In this document: positions 8,459 through 17,659 of the stretch, piece after piece
Numbering within the stretch: the stretch's first letter is position 1
Layout of the letters: each line of letters begins with the position of its first letter
From: Geminocystis sp050753365
GTDB taxonomy: Bacteria; Cyanobacteriota; Cyanobacteriia; Cyanobacteriales; Cyanobacteriaceae
Direction of reading: 5' to 3'
Length of the DNA stretch: 64,000 nt
Assembly (NCBI RefSeq): GCF_050753365.1
Contig: NZ_JBLZFY010000010.1
Location: forward strand, 7,350 to 71,349
Program-made: the position numbers and the translations under genes
The notes under the pieces: generated by a model
Seen by the model: only the letters and a program-made list of their open reading frames with translations
Databases searched by the model: none
Told to the model about the DNA's origin: nothing

Positions 8459-9034
8459 TATGATAACGGTAACGGTAGTTTAATGCGAATTTTGCCTTTA
8501 GCGTACTATTATCAACAATTTTCCCTTGAGGATTTGATTAGTCTTACCCACGAAGTAGGTAGCATCACTCATGGTCATCTTCGTGCTAATATTGCTTGTG
8601 GTATTTACATTACTATTGCGGTGCAATTACTACAAGGGAAAAGCCCTCATCAAGCCTATACTGATTCTCTCAAACAGATCAATACCATGTATAGCAAACC
8701 GATTTATCAACAGGAATTAGCCTATTATCATCGTATTTTAGCAGGGAATATCGAGGATCGATCGAGGGATGAAATAGAATCTACTGGTTATGTAGTGGAC
8801 ACATTAGAAGCGTCTTTATGGTGTTTATTAACAACCAATAACTACCAAGAAGCGGTGTTACAAGCGGTGAATTTAGGAGAAGATACTGACACTGTAGGGG
8901 CTGTAACAGGAGGTTTAGCAGGAATTTACTACGGTTTAAAAGGTATCCCAGAGCATTGGTTAAGTCAAATTCAAAAGTTAGATGAAATCATTGATTTAAT
9001 TCGATTATGGGATAGCTCAATATATACGACTTAA
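8459..9034 (+). pseudogene. ADP-ribosylglycohydrolase family protein, N-terminal half missing
   Basis: The family removes ADP-ribose from proteins or small molecules using two Mg2+ ions. The readable frame starts with YDNGNGSLMRILPLAYY; the NGSLMR segment lies in the middle of full-length family members, and the homology continues upstream of the first ATG (8483). The C-terminal metal motif GEDTDTVGAVTGG is present, but the N-terminal GDxxG and FTDDT ligands are absent: an in-frame stop at 8420-8422 and the next gene come first. A product from 8483 would have 183 residues against about 300 in the family. I read it as a 5'-deleted remnant, although it could still be expressed. Confidence 0.8.
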
Positions 9035-9040
9035 TATTGA

Positions 9041-9082
9041 AGGTTCGATCGAGCAGCGCCGCCCTTGGCGATCGAGCCAATT
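9041..9082. repeat. GC-rich palindrome with paired CGATCG cores
   Basis: GGTTCGATCGAGC and GGCGATCGAGCC pair as an inverted repeat around a GC-rich loop just after the truncated glycohydrolase frame. It may be a transcription stop or only a clustering of HIP1-like octamers. No T-run follows. Confidence 0.5.
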
Positions 9083-9171
9083 TCATCAATAAATATTAAG
9101 GACATAGTGCATAAATTATCAAAGTGAATAGAATAAATAAGTAGGATTACTAAATAAAAGGAGAATTAAAT

Positions 9172-9888
9172 TTGTTGGGACTTAGTATAACTGCTATCGG
9201 ACAAAGAGATTTTTCAGAATGTTTAAGTATTTACGAGACTTTAAAACCACAATTAAACCTTGATTTTTTAGAGTTAGCCGTTGGTTCTCGATGTGATACT
9301 CGATATATCCCCGATGATATGCCGTTAGTTATTCATCATAACTGTCTTTATGATAATGCTTTGAAAATTATGTTCAAACTGATGGATAAAAATACATGGG
9401 TTGATTATCACCAAAGAATCAAGGGCAAGGATATTCAATTATTCTCTATTCACCCTCCAAAGAAAAAGGAGGCTACTTTACAACAAGTATTAGATTACCG
9501 ACAGGAATTAGAAATTTACCTTGATATACCTGTCTGCTTAGAAGTAATGCCCTATAGAGATGATTGGTTATTTGCTACTGATTTTGAGAATAATTCTTTA
9601 TCTAAAATTCCTCTATTATTAGACATTTCTCATATTAATATATGGGCAAAATCTCAAGAAGATATAGTCAAACAATGGGTAGAAAAATTATTACCTCAAA
9701 GTGTGGCTATTCATATATCTCACAACAACGGTTTCAAAGATAGCCATGATATTATTCCTCAAGGTATTTGGTTTGAAAATCAAATAGAAAAATGGAATAG
9801 TCAAGAATTATTTGTTACTTATGAATCTTTACCTGAAAGGTTTAAAAACTTCGATCGGGCTAAAAGAAACATATCTTTATTTCAGTAA
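9172..9888 (+). CDS. Xylose-isomerase-like / DUF692-like TIM-barrel protein
   Basis: The start is TTG at 9172; no ATG fits, and an AAAAGGAGA ribosome site ends 7 bases upstream. The 238 residues alternate strand and helix as in TIM barrels of the sugar-phosphate isomerase or DUF692 type. Probable metal ligands lie at strand ends: LELAVGSR, PLVIHHNCLY, the Glu in CLEVMPYRDDW, LLLDISHINIWA, AIHISHNN and DSHDIIPQG. DUF692 members are multinuclear iron enzymes that often modify small peptides, while the wider superfamily acts on sugars. Which group this belongs to is uncertain. A small acidic protein gene follows 32 bp downstream. Confidence 0.65.
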   Translation: MLGLSITAIGQRDFSECLSIYETLKPQLNLDFLELAVGSRCDTRYIPDDMPLVIHHNCLYDNALKIMFKLMDKNTWVDYHQRIKGKDIQLFSIHPPKKKEATLQQVLDYRQELEIYLDIPVCLEVMPYRDDWLFATDFENNSLSKIPLLLDISHINIWAKSQEDIVKQWVEKLLPQSVAIHISHNNGFKDSHDIIPQGIWFENQIEKWNSQELFVTYESLPERFKNFDRAKRNISLFQ

Positions 9889-9920
9889 AAAACATTTATT
9901 AGTATAACAGGAGAAAAACA

Positions 9921-10160
9921 ATGACAGATTTTGACTTAAATGATTTAAAAAAATTAGGTTTGACTGGTTCAATTAGTTATTATTTTTCTGGTGAAGGAGA
10001 TGATGGTTGTTCGGATATTGAGAACGATAATTTATCATTCCCAGATAATTTTGATGATAAAGATAAATGTTACCAATATTTTCGTAACATTTTGATGGAT
10101 AAATTACCTTACGGATGGGAGATTAATTATCTGAGGAATAAGGTAGTATTGCATAAGTAG
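9921..10160 (+). CDS. Small acidic protein, possible partner of the TIM-barrel gene
   Basis: A 79-residue protein with a clear CAGGAGA ribosome site 7 bases before the ATG. It is rich in Asp and Asn, with a glycine-acid segment SGEGDDGCSD at about 24-33 and two cysteines (GCSD and DKCYQ). The C-terminus reads as a helix plus strand ('GWEINYLRNKVVLHK'). No leader/core layout typical of a peptide precursor is evident; it looks more like a small folded protein. Spacing suggests co-transcription with the preceding gene. Function unknown. Confidence 0.6.
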   Translation: MTDFDLNDLKKLGLTGSISYYFSGEGDDGCSDIENDNLSFPDNFDDKDKCYQYFRNILMDKLPYGWEINYLRNKVVLHK

Positions 10161-10525
10161 TTATTTTCTGCCTGATTGACTGACAAAAATATCTAAAAAA
10201 ATTGCTAGATTAAGATTATGACATTTTAGTTTTTTAAAGGTGATCGCTATAGTAATATTAGCCGTTATTAAAATTACTGTGATGTTTGATTTATCTGGAC
10301 TTTAGCACTTGAGAAGAGAGTTGTGTAAAACCCTTATTCAGTGAATGTAACAGGACATTTGTCAGTTATCAGGATTTTCTGCTCTAAAACCTTTTTGCAA
10401 TCATTTTTAAATCACTACATCTTTATGACTACGCTGTTGTTTTCTATTGATAATTATTATTAATAATAATCAAGTCTATATCAAGTTTTTAAAAATATTA
10501 TTTCAAATAAAAAATATAAATAATT
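10161..10525. other. AT-rich intergenic region without a recognised feature
   Basis: 365 bp between the small acidic protein and the DUF262 gene. I found no conserved frame on either strand, no hairpin with a T-run and no copy of the dispersed repeats. It should hold the promoter of the downstream island genes. Confidence 0.5.
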
Positions 10526-12232
10526 ATGATCGAAATTAAAGGTGCTGGTTATCCTCTAAAAAAAATATTAAGTGATGAATTTCTTTTTACAATTCCTAAT
10601 TATCAGCGTCCATATCTTTGGGGGGAAAAAGAAACCGATAAATTACTAGAAGATTTAATTGATGCTTTAGGAGAAAATGATAGTGTAAAAATATCGGAGA
10701 TAACACCTTATTTTCTCGGTAATGTAGTCTTAATTAAAAAAAGTGGAAAACCAGAAGCCGAGATTATTGATGGACAACAAAGATTAACAACCATTACCAT
10801 TTTATTTGCTGTTTTAAGGGAATTAATGAATATTGATGATCTAACTAAATATATTTGTCAACCTAAAGATGATTTTGAAGGAATACCCGCACGTCCACGT
10901 TTATTATTAAGAAAAAGAGATCAATCTTTTTTTGCTCAATACATTCAAGAGAAAGAAGGTATTAAAGAACTTAAAAGTTTAGATATTTCTGCTAAATCAG
11001 AAACAGAACAAAATATTGCTAAAAATGTTTTATTTTTACTAGATGAGATTGAAAAACAATTACCTACTATTGAAAAAAAACAGCGTTTAATTCAATTTTT
11101 ATTGCAACAATGTTATCTAGTTGTGGTTTCAACTTCTGACTTTGATTCTGCTTATAAGATTTTTTCTGTATTAAATGATAGAGGATTAAGATTAGACGTA
11201 ACTGATATTTTAAAGGCAGATATAATTGGAAATATAACTAAATCATTAGACTTAGATGAGAAGAATCAAATAGAAGATAAATATACAGAAATCTGGGAAG
11301 ATAAAGAGGAAAAATTAGGTAGAGATAATTTTAAAGAATTATTTACTCACTTGAGAATGATTCGTGCAAAAGTCAAACAACAGCAAAAAATTATAGAAGA
11401 ATTAAGGATAGTATTTGCAGAAGATTTTAAAAATGGAGAAAGTTTTATTAATCAAATCTTAATTCCTTATGCTGATAATTTTAATAACCTTCTTAAATGT
11501 AATTTTACTTTTAGAAGTTATTCCTCAGAGATTAATCAAATACTAAAATATTTAAGCAGGATTGATAATTTTGATTGGAAATCTCCAGCACTTTTATTCT
11601 TAGATAAATATAAAAATGACAGTAAAGAAATCTTAAAATTTTTAACTGATTTAGAACGGTTAGCTGTAGGTTTAATGATTCAAAGAATAAATATTAACCA
11701 TAGAATTAAACGTTATGCAGGTGTGTTAAAAGCTATTGAAAATCAAGAAGATTTATATAAAGAAGATTCTCTTTTACAATTAAGTAAAGATGAACAAATA
11801 GAAATAGAAAAAGCCTTAAATGGTAATATATATCAGCAAAAATATAACAAATATGTTTTATTGAGATTAGATGAATTATTATCTGATGGTATTCCTGATT
11901 ACGATTCATCTAAAATGATAACCATTGAACATATTTTGCCTCAAAATCCCAATAGTAAAAGTAATTGGGTGAAATTATTTACTCCAGAAGAAAGAAAAAA
12001 ATATCTTCATTGTTTAGGTAATTTAGCTTTATTATCTCATCGAAAAGGTGCTGAAGCTCAAAATTATGATTTTCCTAAAAAAGTAGAAGTTTATTTGAAT
12101 AATCCTACGGCTATTTTTGCCTTAACAATTACAGCAGTAAAAGAGAAAGAATGGACTCCTGAAATTATTGAAAAAAGACAACATGAATATGTTAAAAAAT
12201 TAAAAGAAACTTGGCGAATTAATATGAGTTAA
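10526..12232 (+). CDS. DUF262/DUF1524 (GmrSD-like) nuclease
   Basis: A single-chain protein of 568 residues with the two-domain plan of GmrSD-type type IV restriction enzymes. The N-terminal DUF262 domain has IPNYQRPYLWG (about 23-33) and the ParB/Srx-like motif IDGQQRLTT (81-89), linked to nucleotide-driven action. The C-terminal DUF1524/HNH domain has TIEHILPQNP (His469) and a LGNLALLSHRKG segment around 500. GmrSD cleaves DNA with glucosylated hydroxymethylcytosine; the target of this protein is not known. It begins the island that continues with the broken DUF4011 gene, 81 bp downstream in the same direction. Confidence 0.88.
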   Translation: MIEIKGAGYPLKKILSDEFLFTIPNYQRPYLWGEKETDKLLEDLIDALGENDSVKISEITPYFLGNVVLIKKSGKPEAEIIDGQQRLTTITILFAVLRELMNIDDLTKYICQPKDDFEGIPARPRLLLRKRDQSFFAQYIQEKEGIKELKSLDISAKSETEQNIAKNVLFLLDEIEKQLPTIEKKQRLIQFLLQQCYLVVVSTSDFDSAYKIFSVLNDRGLRLDVTDILKADIIGNITKSLDLDEKNQIEDKYTEIWEDKEEKLGRDNFKELFTHLRMIRAKVKQQQKIIEELRIVFAEDFKNGESFINQILIPYADNFNNLLKCNFTFRSYSSEINQILKYLSRIDNFDWKSPALLFLDKYKNDSKEILKFLTDLERLAVGLMIQRININHRIKRYAGVLKAIENQEDLYKEDSLLQLSKDEQIEIEKALNGNIYQQKYNKYVLLRLDELLSDGIPDYDSSKMITIEHILPQNPNSKSNWVKLFTPEERKKYLHCLGNLALLSHRKGAEAQNYDFPKKVEVYLNNPTAIFALTITAVKEKEWTPEIIEKRQHEYVKKLKETWRINMS

Positions 12233-12313
12233 TTGATTTTTGGTAGTCCATTAATAAACAAAGTCTTGATTATATACTTTCTTACAAAAAATTAAATAAT
12301 ATGGTAAAAAATC

Positions 12314-14173
12314 ATGGACAATATTACGCTCAAAATAGAAAATAAAGAATGTTTTAACTTTGCTTTAGAACAATGTGGAATACCATTAATTGAAGCTATT
12401 TACATTGAAAATAATAACTCTTTCCCCCTTGAAAATACTTTCATAGAAATAACTTTACATCCTGATTTTGAAGAATCCCTAAAAATACCTTTACCCAAAA
12501 TTCATGGTGGCGATCGTCATAAAATAGAAGAAGTGGATTTAAGACTACCACCTGCCAGAATGGAAAAAACTTTAGAAGCAGAAAGGGTAATTTTAGAATG
12601 TAGTTTAAAACAAGAAGAAGAAGAAGAAATTTTAACTCAAGTCAAAAAAGATGTTATTTTATCTGCTTATAATGATTGGAATTTAAAAGATTTTTATGCT
12701 GAATTATTAGCTTGTTTTATTACTCCAAATCATCCTGTCATAATGCAGGTACTTAAACAAGTTAGAGAGGTAAAAAAACGCAATACAGGGGATAATTCTC
12801 TACCGGGCTATCAACATAATGCTCAAACAGTTTATGAAATGACGAAAGCATTATATGAAACCTTTAAAGATTTTGGTATTTCTTATATTAATCCCCCAGC
12901 CTCTTTTGAAGCAAATCAAAAAATTAGGTTTGCTGATATGGTGTTACATGATCAAATGGGTACTTGTCTTGATTTAACGGTTTTAGCTTGTTCCTGTTTA
13001 GAACAAATGGGATTATATCCCCTTGTAATCTTAGTTCAAGGTCACGCTTTTATTGGGGTTTGGTTACAAGAAGACACCATTAACTACAATTTAATTATTG
13101 AAGATAAACTAAAGCTAATTAACTTTATCGAATCAGAAAATCTATTATTATTCAACTCTAGTACCTACGCTGTCAGTCCGCAACCTCCTTTTGAAAAAGC
13201 TGTAAAACAGGGGGTTGATATTTTAAATACTACACACTTAACTGGTGCAGTTGATATTAATATCTGTCGGAAAAAAGGTTATAAACCTTTGCCTATTCGC
13301 ATGGGTGCAATAAACACGGAAGTTAACGAAGAAGAAGTTACCAGTCTTGCCCAACAAATATTAAAACAGGCGGCTTTAGCTCAACAAAATATAAAATCAG
13401 AAGAAGAAGTTAAATCTGAAAAAAAAGAGCCTTTACCAAAGGTAGTAGAAAAACGCTTTAACCGTTGGAAATCCAGTATGTTGGATTTATCCATGAAAAA
13501 TAAGTTATTAAATTTAGCAAATTTAAACATTACAAAAATTGTTGCGAATATCTTAATTGGAGAAGTTAAACAATGGTTAGTTCAATTCTTAGCCCGTCAA
13601 CAAGAAGAAAATAACGAAGATAATATAGATCCACAATCGTTAATGGCATTACTGCAATTAGTTAGTAGTCTAACCCCAGAAAAAATTATTGGTCATAATT
13701 TTAATCTTAGTGAGCAATTCAATTTAGGTTCTTATATTCAAGGAAAAGATCCTCTTTTACAACAATTATTACCTCAAATATTACAGCATCAACAAAGAGA
13801 AATATATGGAGCTATAGGTGACTATTTTCGCAAACAGCTAAAAAAACAACCATTTTTAATCTTAGATATACCTTCAAAAATACTTGCACAATTTGAAGAT
13901 TACTTAGCATCAGGTAAAACTATTGAAATTATTCCCAACGCATCAGATCAATCTGAATCTCAAAGAGCTAATTTACAAAATCGTATTGATGAAAATGAAA
14001 TTTTAGCTAGAAAAACAACTGAATTGGTAAAAGGTAGATGTACTGCTATACAAGGAATTGGATTAGATATACCCTGTGGCGAGGTTGAACTTTATACTAT
14101 TGGCAAAACTCTTGAAAGAGAAGCTCTTACAGCTCAAGAAGAAACAGGCTCTAGCACTTTATATTTAGCATAA
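12314..14173 (+). pseudogene. DUF4011-type helicase-nuclease, N-terminal fragment
   Basis: 619 codons matching the front of the giant DUF4011 / SF1 helicase / Vsr-like nuclease / DUF3320 proteins (usually well over 1500 residues) that occur in defence islands. An N-terminal beta domain is followed by a transglutaminase-like segment (DQMGTCLDLTVLACSCLEQ, then VQGHAFIGVW) and DUF4011 (RFNRWKSSMLDLSMKNKLLNL region from about 380). The frame stops right after EETGSSTLYLA, a point where intact members continue towards the helicase Walker A motif. The next 10 codons that read like the family, in another frame, are GKSVLFIAEK (14175-14204). An internal deletion therefore removed the segment between, Walker A included. 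The piece may still be translated. Confidence 0.8.
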
Positions 14174-14174
14174 G

Positions 14175-16733
14175 GGAAAATCGGTTTTATTTATTGCGGA
14201 AAAGATGGCTGCGTTAGAAGTAGTACAAAGACGTTTAGATGGTATTGGTTTAGGGAATTTTTGTTTAGAGTTACACAGTAGCGATGTTAATCGTAAACAA
14301 GTGGTTGAATCGTTAATGGCATCCTTTAATCAACAACGTTTGTCTAAGGTTGATGCGAGTGAATTATTAGCGGATTTAGAAGAAATTAAACGGAAATTAG
14401 CGGATTACCCCATCGCACTTCACGAAAAACAGTCTTTAGGTTTGTCGATGTATGAAATCATGGGAGAGTTAGAGGGTTTAGAAACTATATCCACTGTTAG
14501 TTTACCTTCTTCTGTGGTGGAAGAAATTACTCCTAGCAAATTCAAGGAGATGAATCAAGCCCTAGAAAATTATGCTCTTCGAGTTGAATTAGTTGAACCT
14601 ATTACAGAACATTTATGGCGTTTTAGTAACTGTGCTGACTGGAGTTTATCTTTAGAATTAGAAATAACTAATCTGCTTAATCAACTCAGAAATAATGCTT
14701 CTGAATTAGAGGAAAAATTATCCTTATGGTTAGAGAATATATCTAATCAAAATAGTAATTCTGTTTTACAAAATCAATGGAAGCCCTCGTGGAATATAAT
14801 CAGACAAATTCCCCTACTGGGAGAAATAATAAATAGTAATCTTCCTGAATGTGTTTATGAACAAAATAACTGGACAAAATCTTCTGAAATAGCGAAAGAA
14901 TGGTTAAATGCTTCCCGTGATTCTTTTGAACGTAAACAACAAATCAGTCAACGTTGGCAGGATAGTATTTATGGGTTGGATTTAGTTGCAAAAATAAAGA
15001 CGTTTGAAAAATTAGAGCGGATATTCCCCTTATTTCGTTGGTTTATGCAAATTATTCCTCGTTTTTCTTTGCGATCGATCGTCAAAGGGAAATTACCTTC
15101 TAATCAACAGATATTAACAGATTTAAGAAGCTCGATCGAGGTTAAAAATTTATCTTCAAGAATTGAACCTTTAAACAAAGAAATAGAGCGTTTATTTAGC
15201 CCTTATTGGCAGTCTGATTATAATAGTTTAGATGAATTAGAATTATTAATTGAAAAAGGAGATCGTCTTCATAATTTGATATGTCAATTAGAGCCACAAT
15301 TATCAGAATTAATTAATAATGTAAAAAATCAGACCAATAGTGTTAAAGATGAATTAATAGCCCTGATAGATAAATTTAATGAATCCATTACTATATTTGA
15401 TAATAATTGGCAAAAATTTAATGATTTAGTCAAAGCTAAAACAGATATAATTTCTCCACAAGAGGAAGATTTTATTACACAAATAAAAAGATTATTAAAT
15501 CAATTAAGCACTGCCCAAAGAGACTTTCAAAATTGGTGTAGGTATCAAAAAACTATTAAAGAATTAGAGGATAAACAGCTAGAATCTTTTGTTAAAGCTC
15601 ATCAGAAAGGAGAAATAGAGGTAGATAAGTTGGCTAAAGTTTTACGCAAATCTATTCTTTATCCTTGGTTTGTTAAATACTTTGATAGCCAATCAATTTT
15701 ACGAAATTTTGATGGTAATGAACAAAGAAAATATATTCATAAATTTAATAAATTATATAAACAATATCTGAAACTTAATCAACAGGTAATTAAATCAGAA
15801 CTTTGTCAAAATTTGCCTTCAGGAGCAGTAGTTTTTGAAGGTTCAGAAGTAGGGGTTTTAAAAAGAGAAAATGAAAAACAAAAAGCCCATATACCCGTTC
15901 GTGCTTTATTACAAAAAATCCCTAATTTACTACCTAAACTAAAACCATGCCTACTAATGAGTCCAGCATCTGTGGCTCATTTCCTACCAGCCGATGGAAA
16001 TCCCTTTGATTTAGTTGTAATAGAAGATAATATTTCTCAGGCAATCAATGATTTAGTCAATAATATTTCATTTCAAAATAATCAGGTTTCTCAAAACTCA
16101 GAAATATCAAATACTGATGAAAAAAAAGAAAATCAAAATACAGAAATTTCCCATGACTCTGTTCAAACAAACTCTACTCCTTTTATCTCTTATGAAAAAG
16201 CTAATTTAGAGGTAGTTACTGAAGATAAACAATTAATTTATAATAACGAATCAATACCGCTAATTAAACAAAAAATTATTCAATTAGTAGAAATAGAAGC
16301 ACCAATTTTACTCAGTGATGTTGTACGTCCAGTAGCTCAATGTTGGTCTTATAACAGTGTAAGTAAAAAACTTAATCAACATTTAACTACTATTCTTAAT
16401 GAACTTATTAAAGAAGAAAGGATATACCTAGATGATGATTTTCTTTGGAACAATCAATCTCAATGTCAAAAGTGGGATAAGGCAAGAAAAAACGATGATG
16501 AAAACAAAAGAAAAATAGAACAAATATCTCTGCAAGAATTAGCCGTAATAGCAGAATGGATTATACATCAATCTTTATCTATTGATGAAGAAGGATTAAT
16601 GAGGGAAATGGCTAATCATTTAGACTTTAAACAGCTAACCCAAGGAGTTAAAACTCGTTTAGAACAAACAATTAAATATGTTGAAGAAAGAGGAAATGTA
16701 AAACTAGAAGGGGGCAGAATTATCTGGAATTAG
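14175..16733 (+). pseudogene. DUF4011/DUF3320 helicase-nuclease, C-terminal fragment with internal deletion
   Basis: Downstream part of the same ancestral gene, in a shifted frame. Family sequence already reads upstream of the first ATG (14205) as GKSVLFIAEK and runs on as MAALEVVQRRLDGIGLG. Long coiled helices follow. At about residue 595 the helicase sequence LLMSPASVAHFLP...PFDLVVIEDN reaches the place of Walker B, normally a FDEAS-like motif, and then switches to a low-complexity linker. The end (from 'LIKQKIIQLVEIEAPILLSD' to the stop) is the DUF3320 domain. The second half of the helicase and the Vsr/PD-(D/E)XK nuclease are gone. With both Walker motifs lost or altered, helicase activity is not expected. 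Confidence 0.78.
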
Positions 16734-16735
16734 AA

Positions 16736-17056
16736 TTAAACAGTGGAGGCGATTAAAATATCAGCATCTTGAATTATTTGCCCTTTTTTTGTCAAATCTG
16801 CGTGAATTTCAGAGGCTTTTTCAAAAATCGCCAAGTTATCTAAAAATAAAATAGGATAATCTTGACAAAATATTTGAAATAATGCCAATTTTTTAGTAGC
16901 ATTGGTTTTTAAAAGACCTCTTTGAATTTCATAATAAGTTATCCCACTAATGGCAATAAATTGACCACTACGACGCATAGTTTCAATTTTTAAGTATAAT
17001 TTTTGGTTTTGTTTTAAAAAATATGAAACAATATTTGTATCTAATAAATAACCCAT
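16736..17056 (-). CDS. PIN-domain (VapC-like) toxin, C-terminally truncated
   Basis: VapC toxins are Mg2+-dependent RNases. The N-terminus LLDTNIVSYFLK holds the first acidic residue, YYEIQRGLL the second and QDADILIAS the third. Typical members run another 20-30 residues with a fourth ligand in a THNTKHF-like motif. Here the frame ends at IASTV, 2 bp from the stop of the convergent DUF3320 fragment, so the 3' end seems to have been replaced. At 106 residues it is probably inactive or weak. The start directly follows the stop of the upstream partner gene (TAAATG). Confidence 0.75.
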   Translation of the reverse strand: MGYLLDTNIVSYFLKQNQKLYLKIETMRRSGQFIAISGITYYEIQRGLLKTNATKKLALFQIFCQDYPILFLDNLAIFEKASEIHADLTKKGQIIQDADILIASTV

Positions 17057-17350
17057 TTAATTGCCTCTTTTAACTGCCTCATCAAATATTCTCATTTCTT
17101 CTGGAGTAAAATCACTTAGCATTCCAGAGACTAAATATAATGACAACAGGCTTTTGATTCTTTTTGCTAATTCATCTTCAGAAATTTCATTGAGATCAGG
17201 TACATTAATGGGGGTAAAATTTTCTTTCATTACTTCGATCATTTCCTGTCGATTTAAGTTTTCTTGATAAAGTATTTCACTATCAATTAATCTCTCCACA
17301 ATTTCTGTTATTTTTTGTTCGTTAACTTGACAATTTATCACTTGATTCAT
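17057..17350 (-). CDS. Putative antitoxin paired with the PIN protein
   Basis: A small acidic, helical protein of 97 residues from the ATG at 17350, which has a GGAG site 8 bases upstream; an upstream in-frame start lacks one. Its stop codon touches the start codon of the PIN gene, the usual order antitoxin then toxin with translational coupling. No standard DNA-binding antitoxin motif (AbrB, Phd, RHH) is obvious. The role is inferred from position and size. Confidence 0.6.
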   Translation of the reverse strand: MNQVINCQVNEQKITEIVERLIDSEILYQENLNRQEMIEVMKENFTPINVPDLNEISEDELAKRIKSLLSLYLVSGMLSDFTPEEMRIFDEAVKRGN

Positions 17351-17564
17351 ATTTATATCTCCTTTTTTTGATCTCAAGTCAATTATACATTAATTAAAAA
17401 AAGTTTTAAATTTTGTAGTTACTGCTTTAAAGGTAAAAATGTTAAATTCGATAAGGCTTAAATATTATTCAACCCCTACGGAGTTTTTAGACTTCATCAA
17501 ACAAAAGTTGACATTGTATAAATTCCTAAAATTCGCCGAATAAATAAGTAGTCATAAAGCTACT

Positions 17565-17640
17565 AATATTCTCGATCGAAATTACCAAAAAAGAAGTTTA
17601 AAATCATATCGAAATTACTAAAAAAGAAGGTTAACATAAT
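17565..17640. repeat. Local direct repeat of about 25 bp
   Basis: CGAAATTACCAAAAAAGAAG and CGAAATTACTAAAAAAGAAG occur in tandem, separated by an AT-rich spacer and flanked by TCGATCGAA on both sides. It lies just after the end of recG on the minus strand, and looks like a local duplication. Confidence 0.7.
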
Positions 17641-17659
17641 GTCGATCGAACCGAAGTAA

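Noticed and set aside
9041..9082. GGTTCGATCGAGC as a tRNA T-loop
   Set aside because: No acceptor stem, D-loop or anticodon stem can be built around it; it is a paired CGATCG palindrome.
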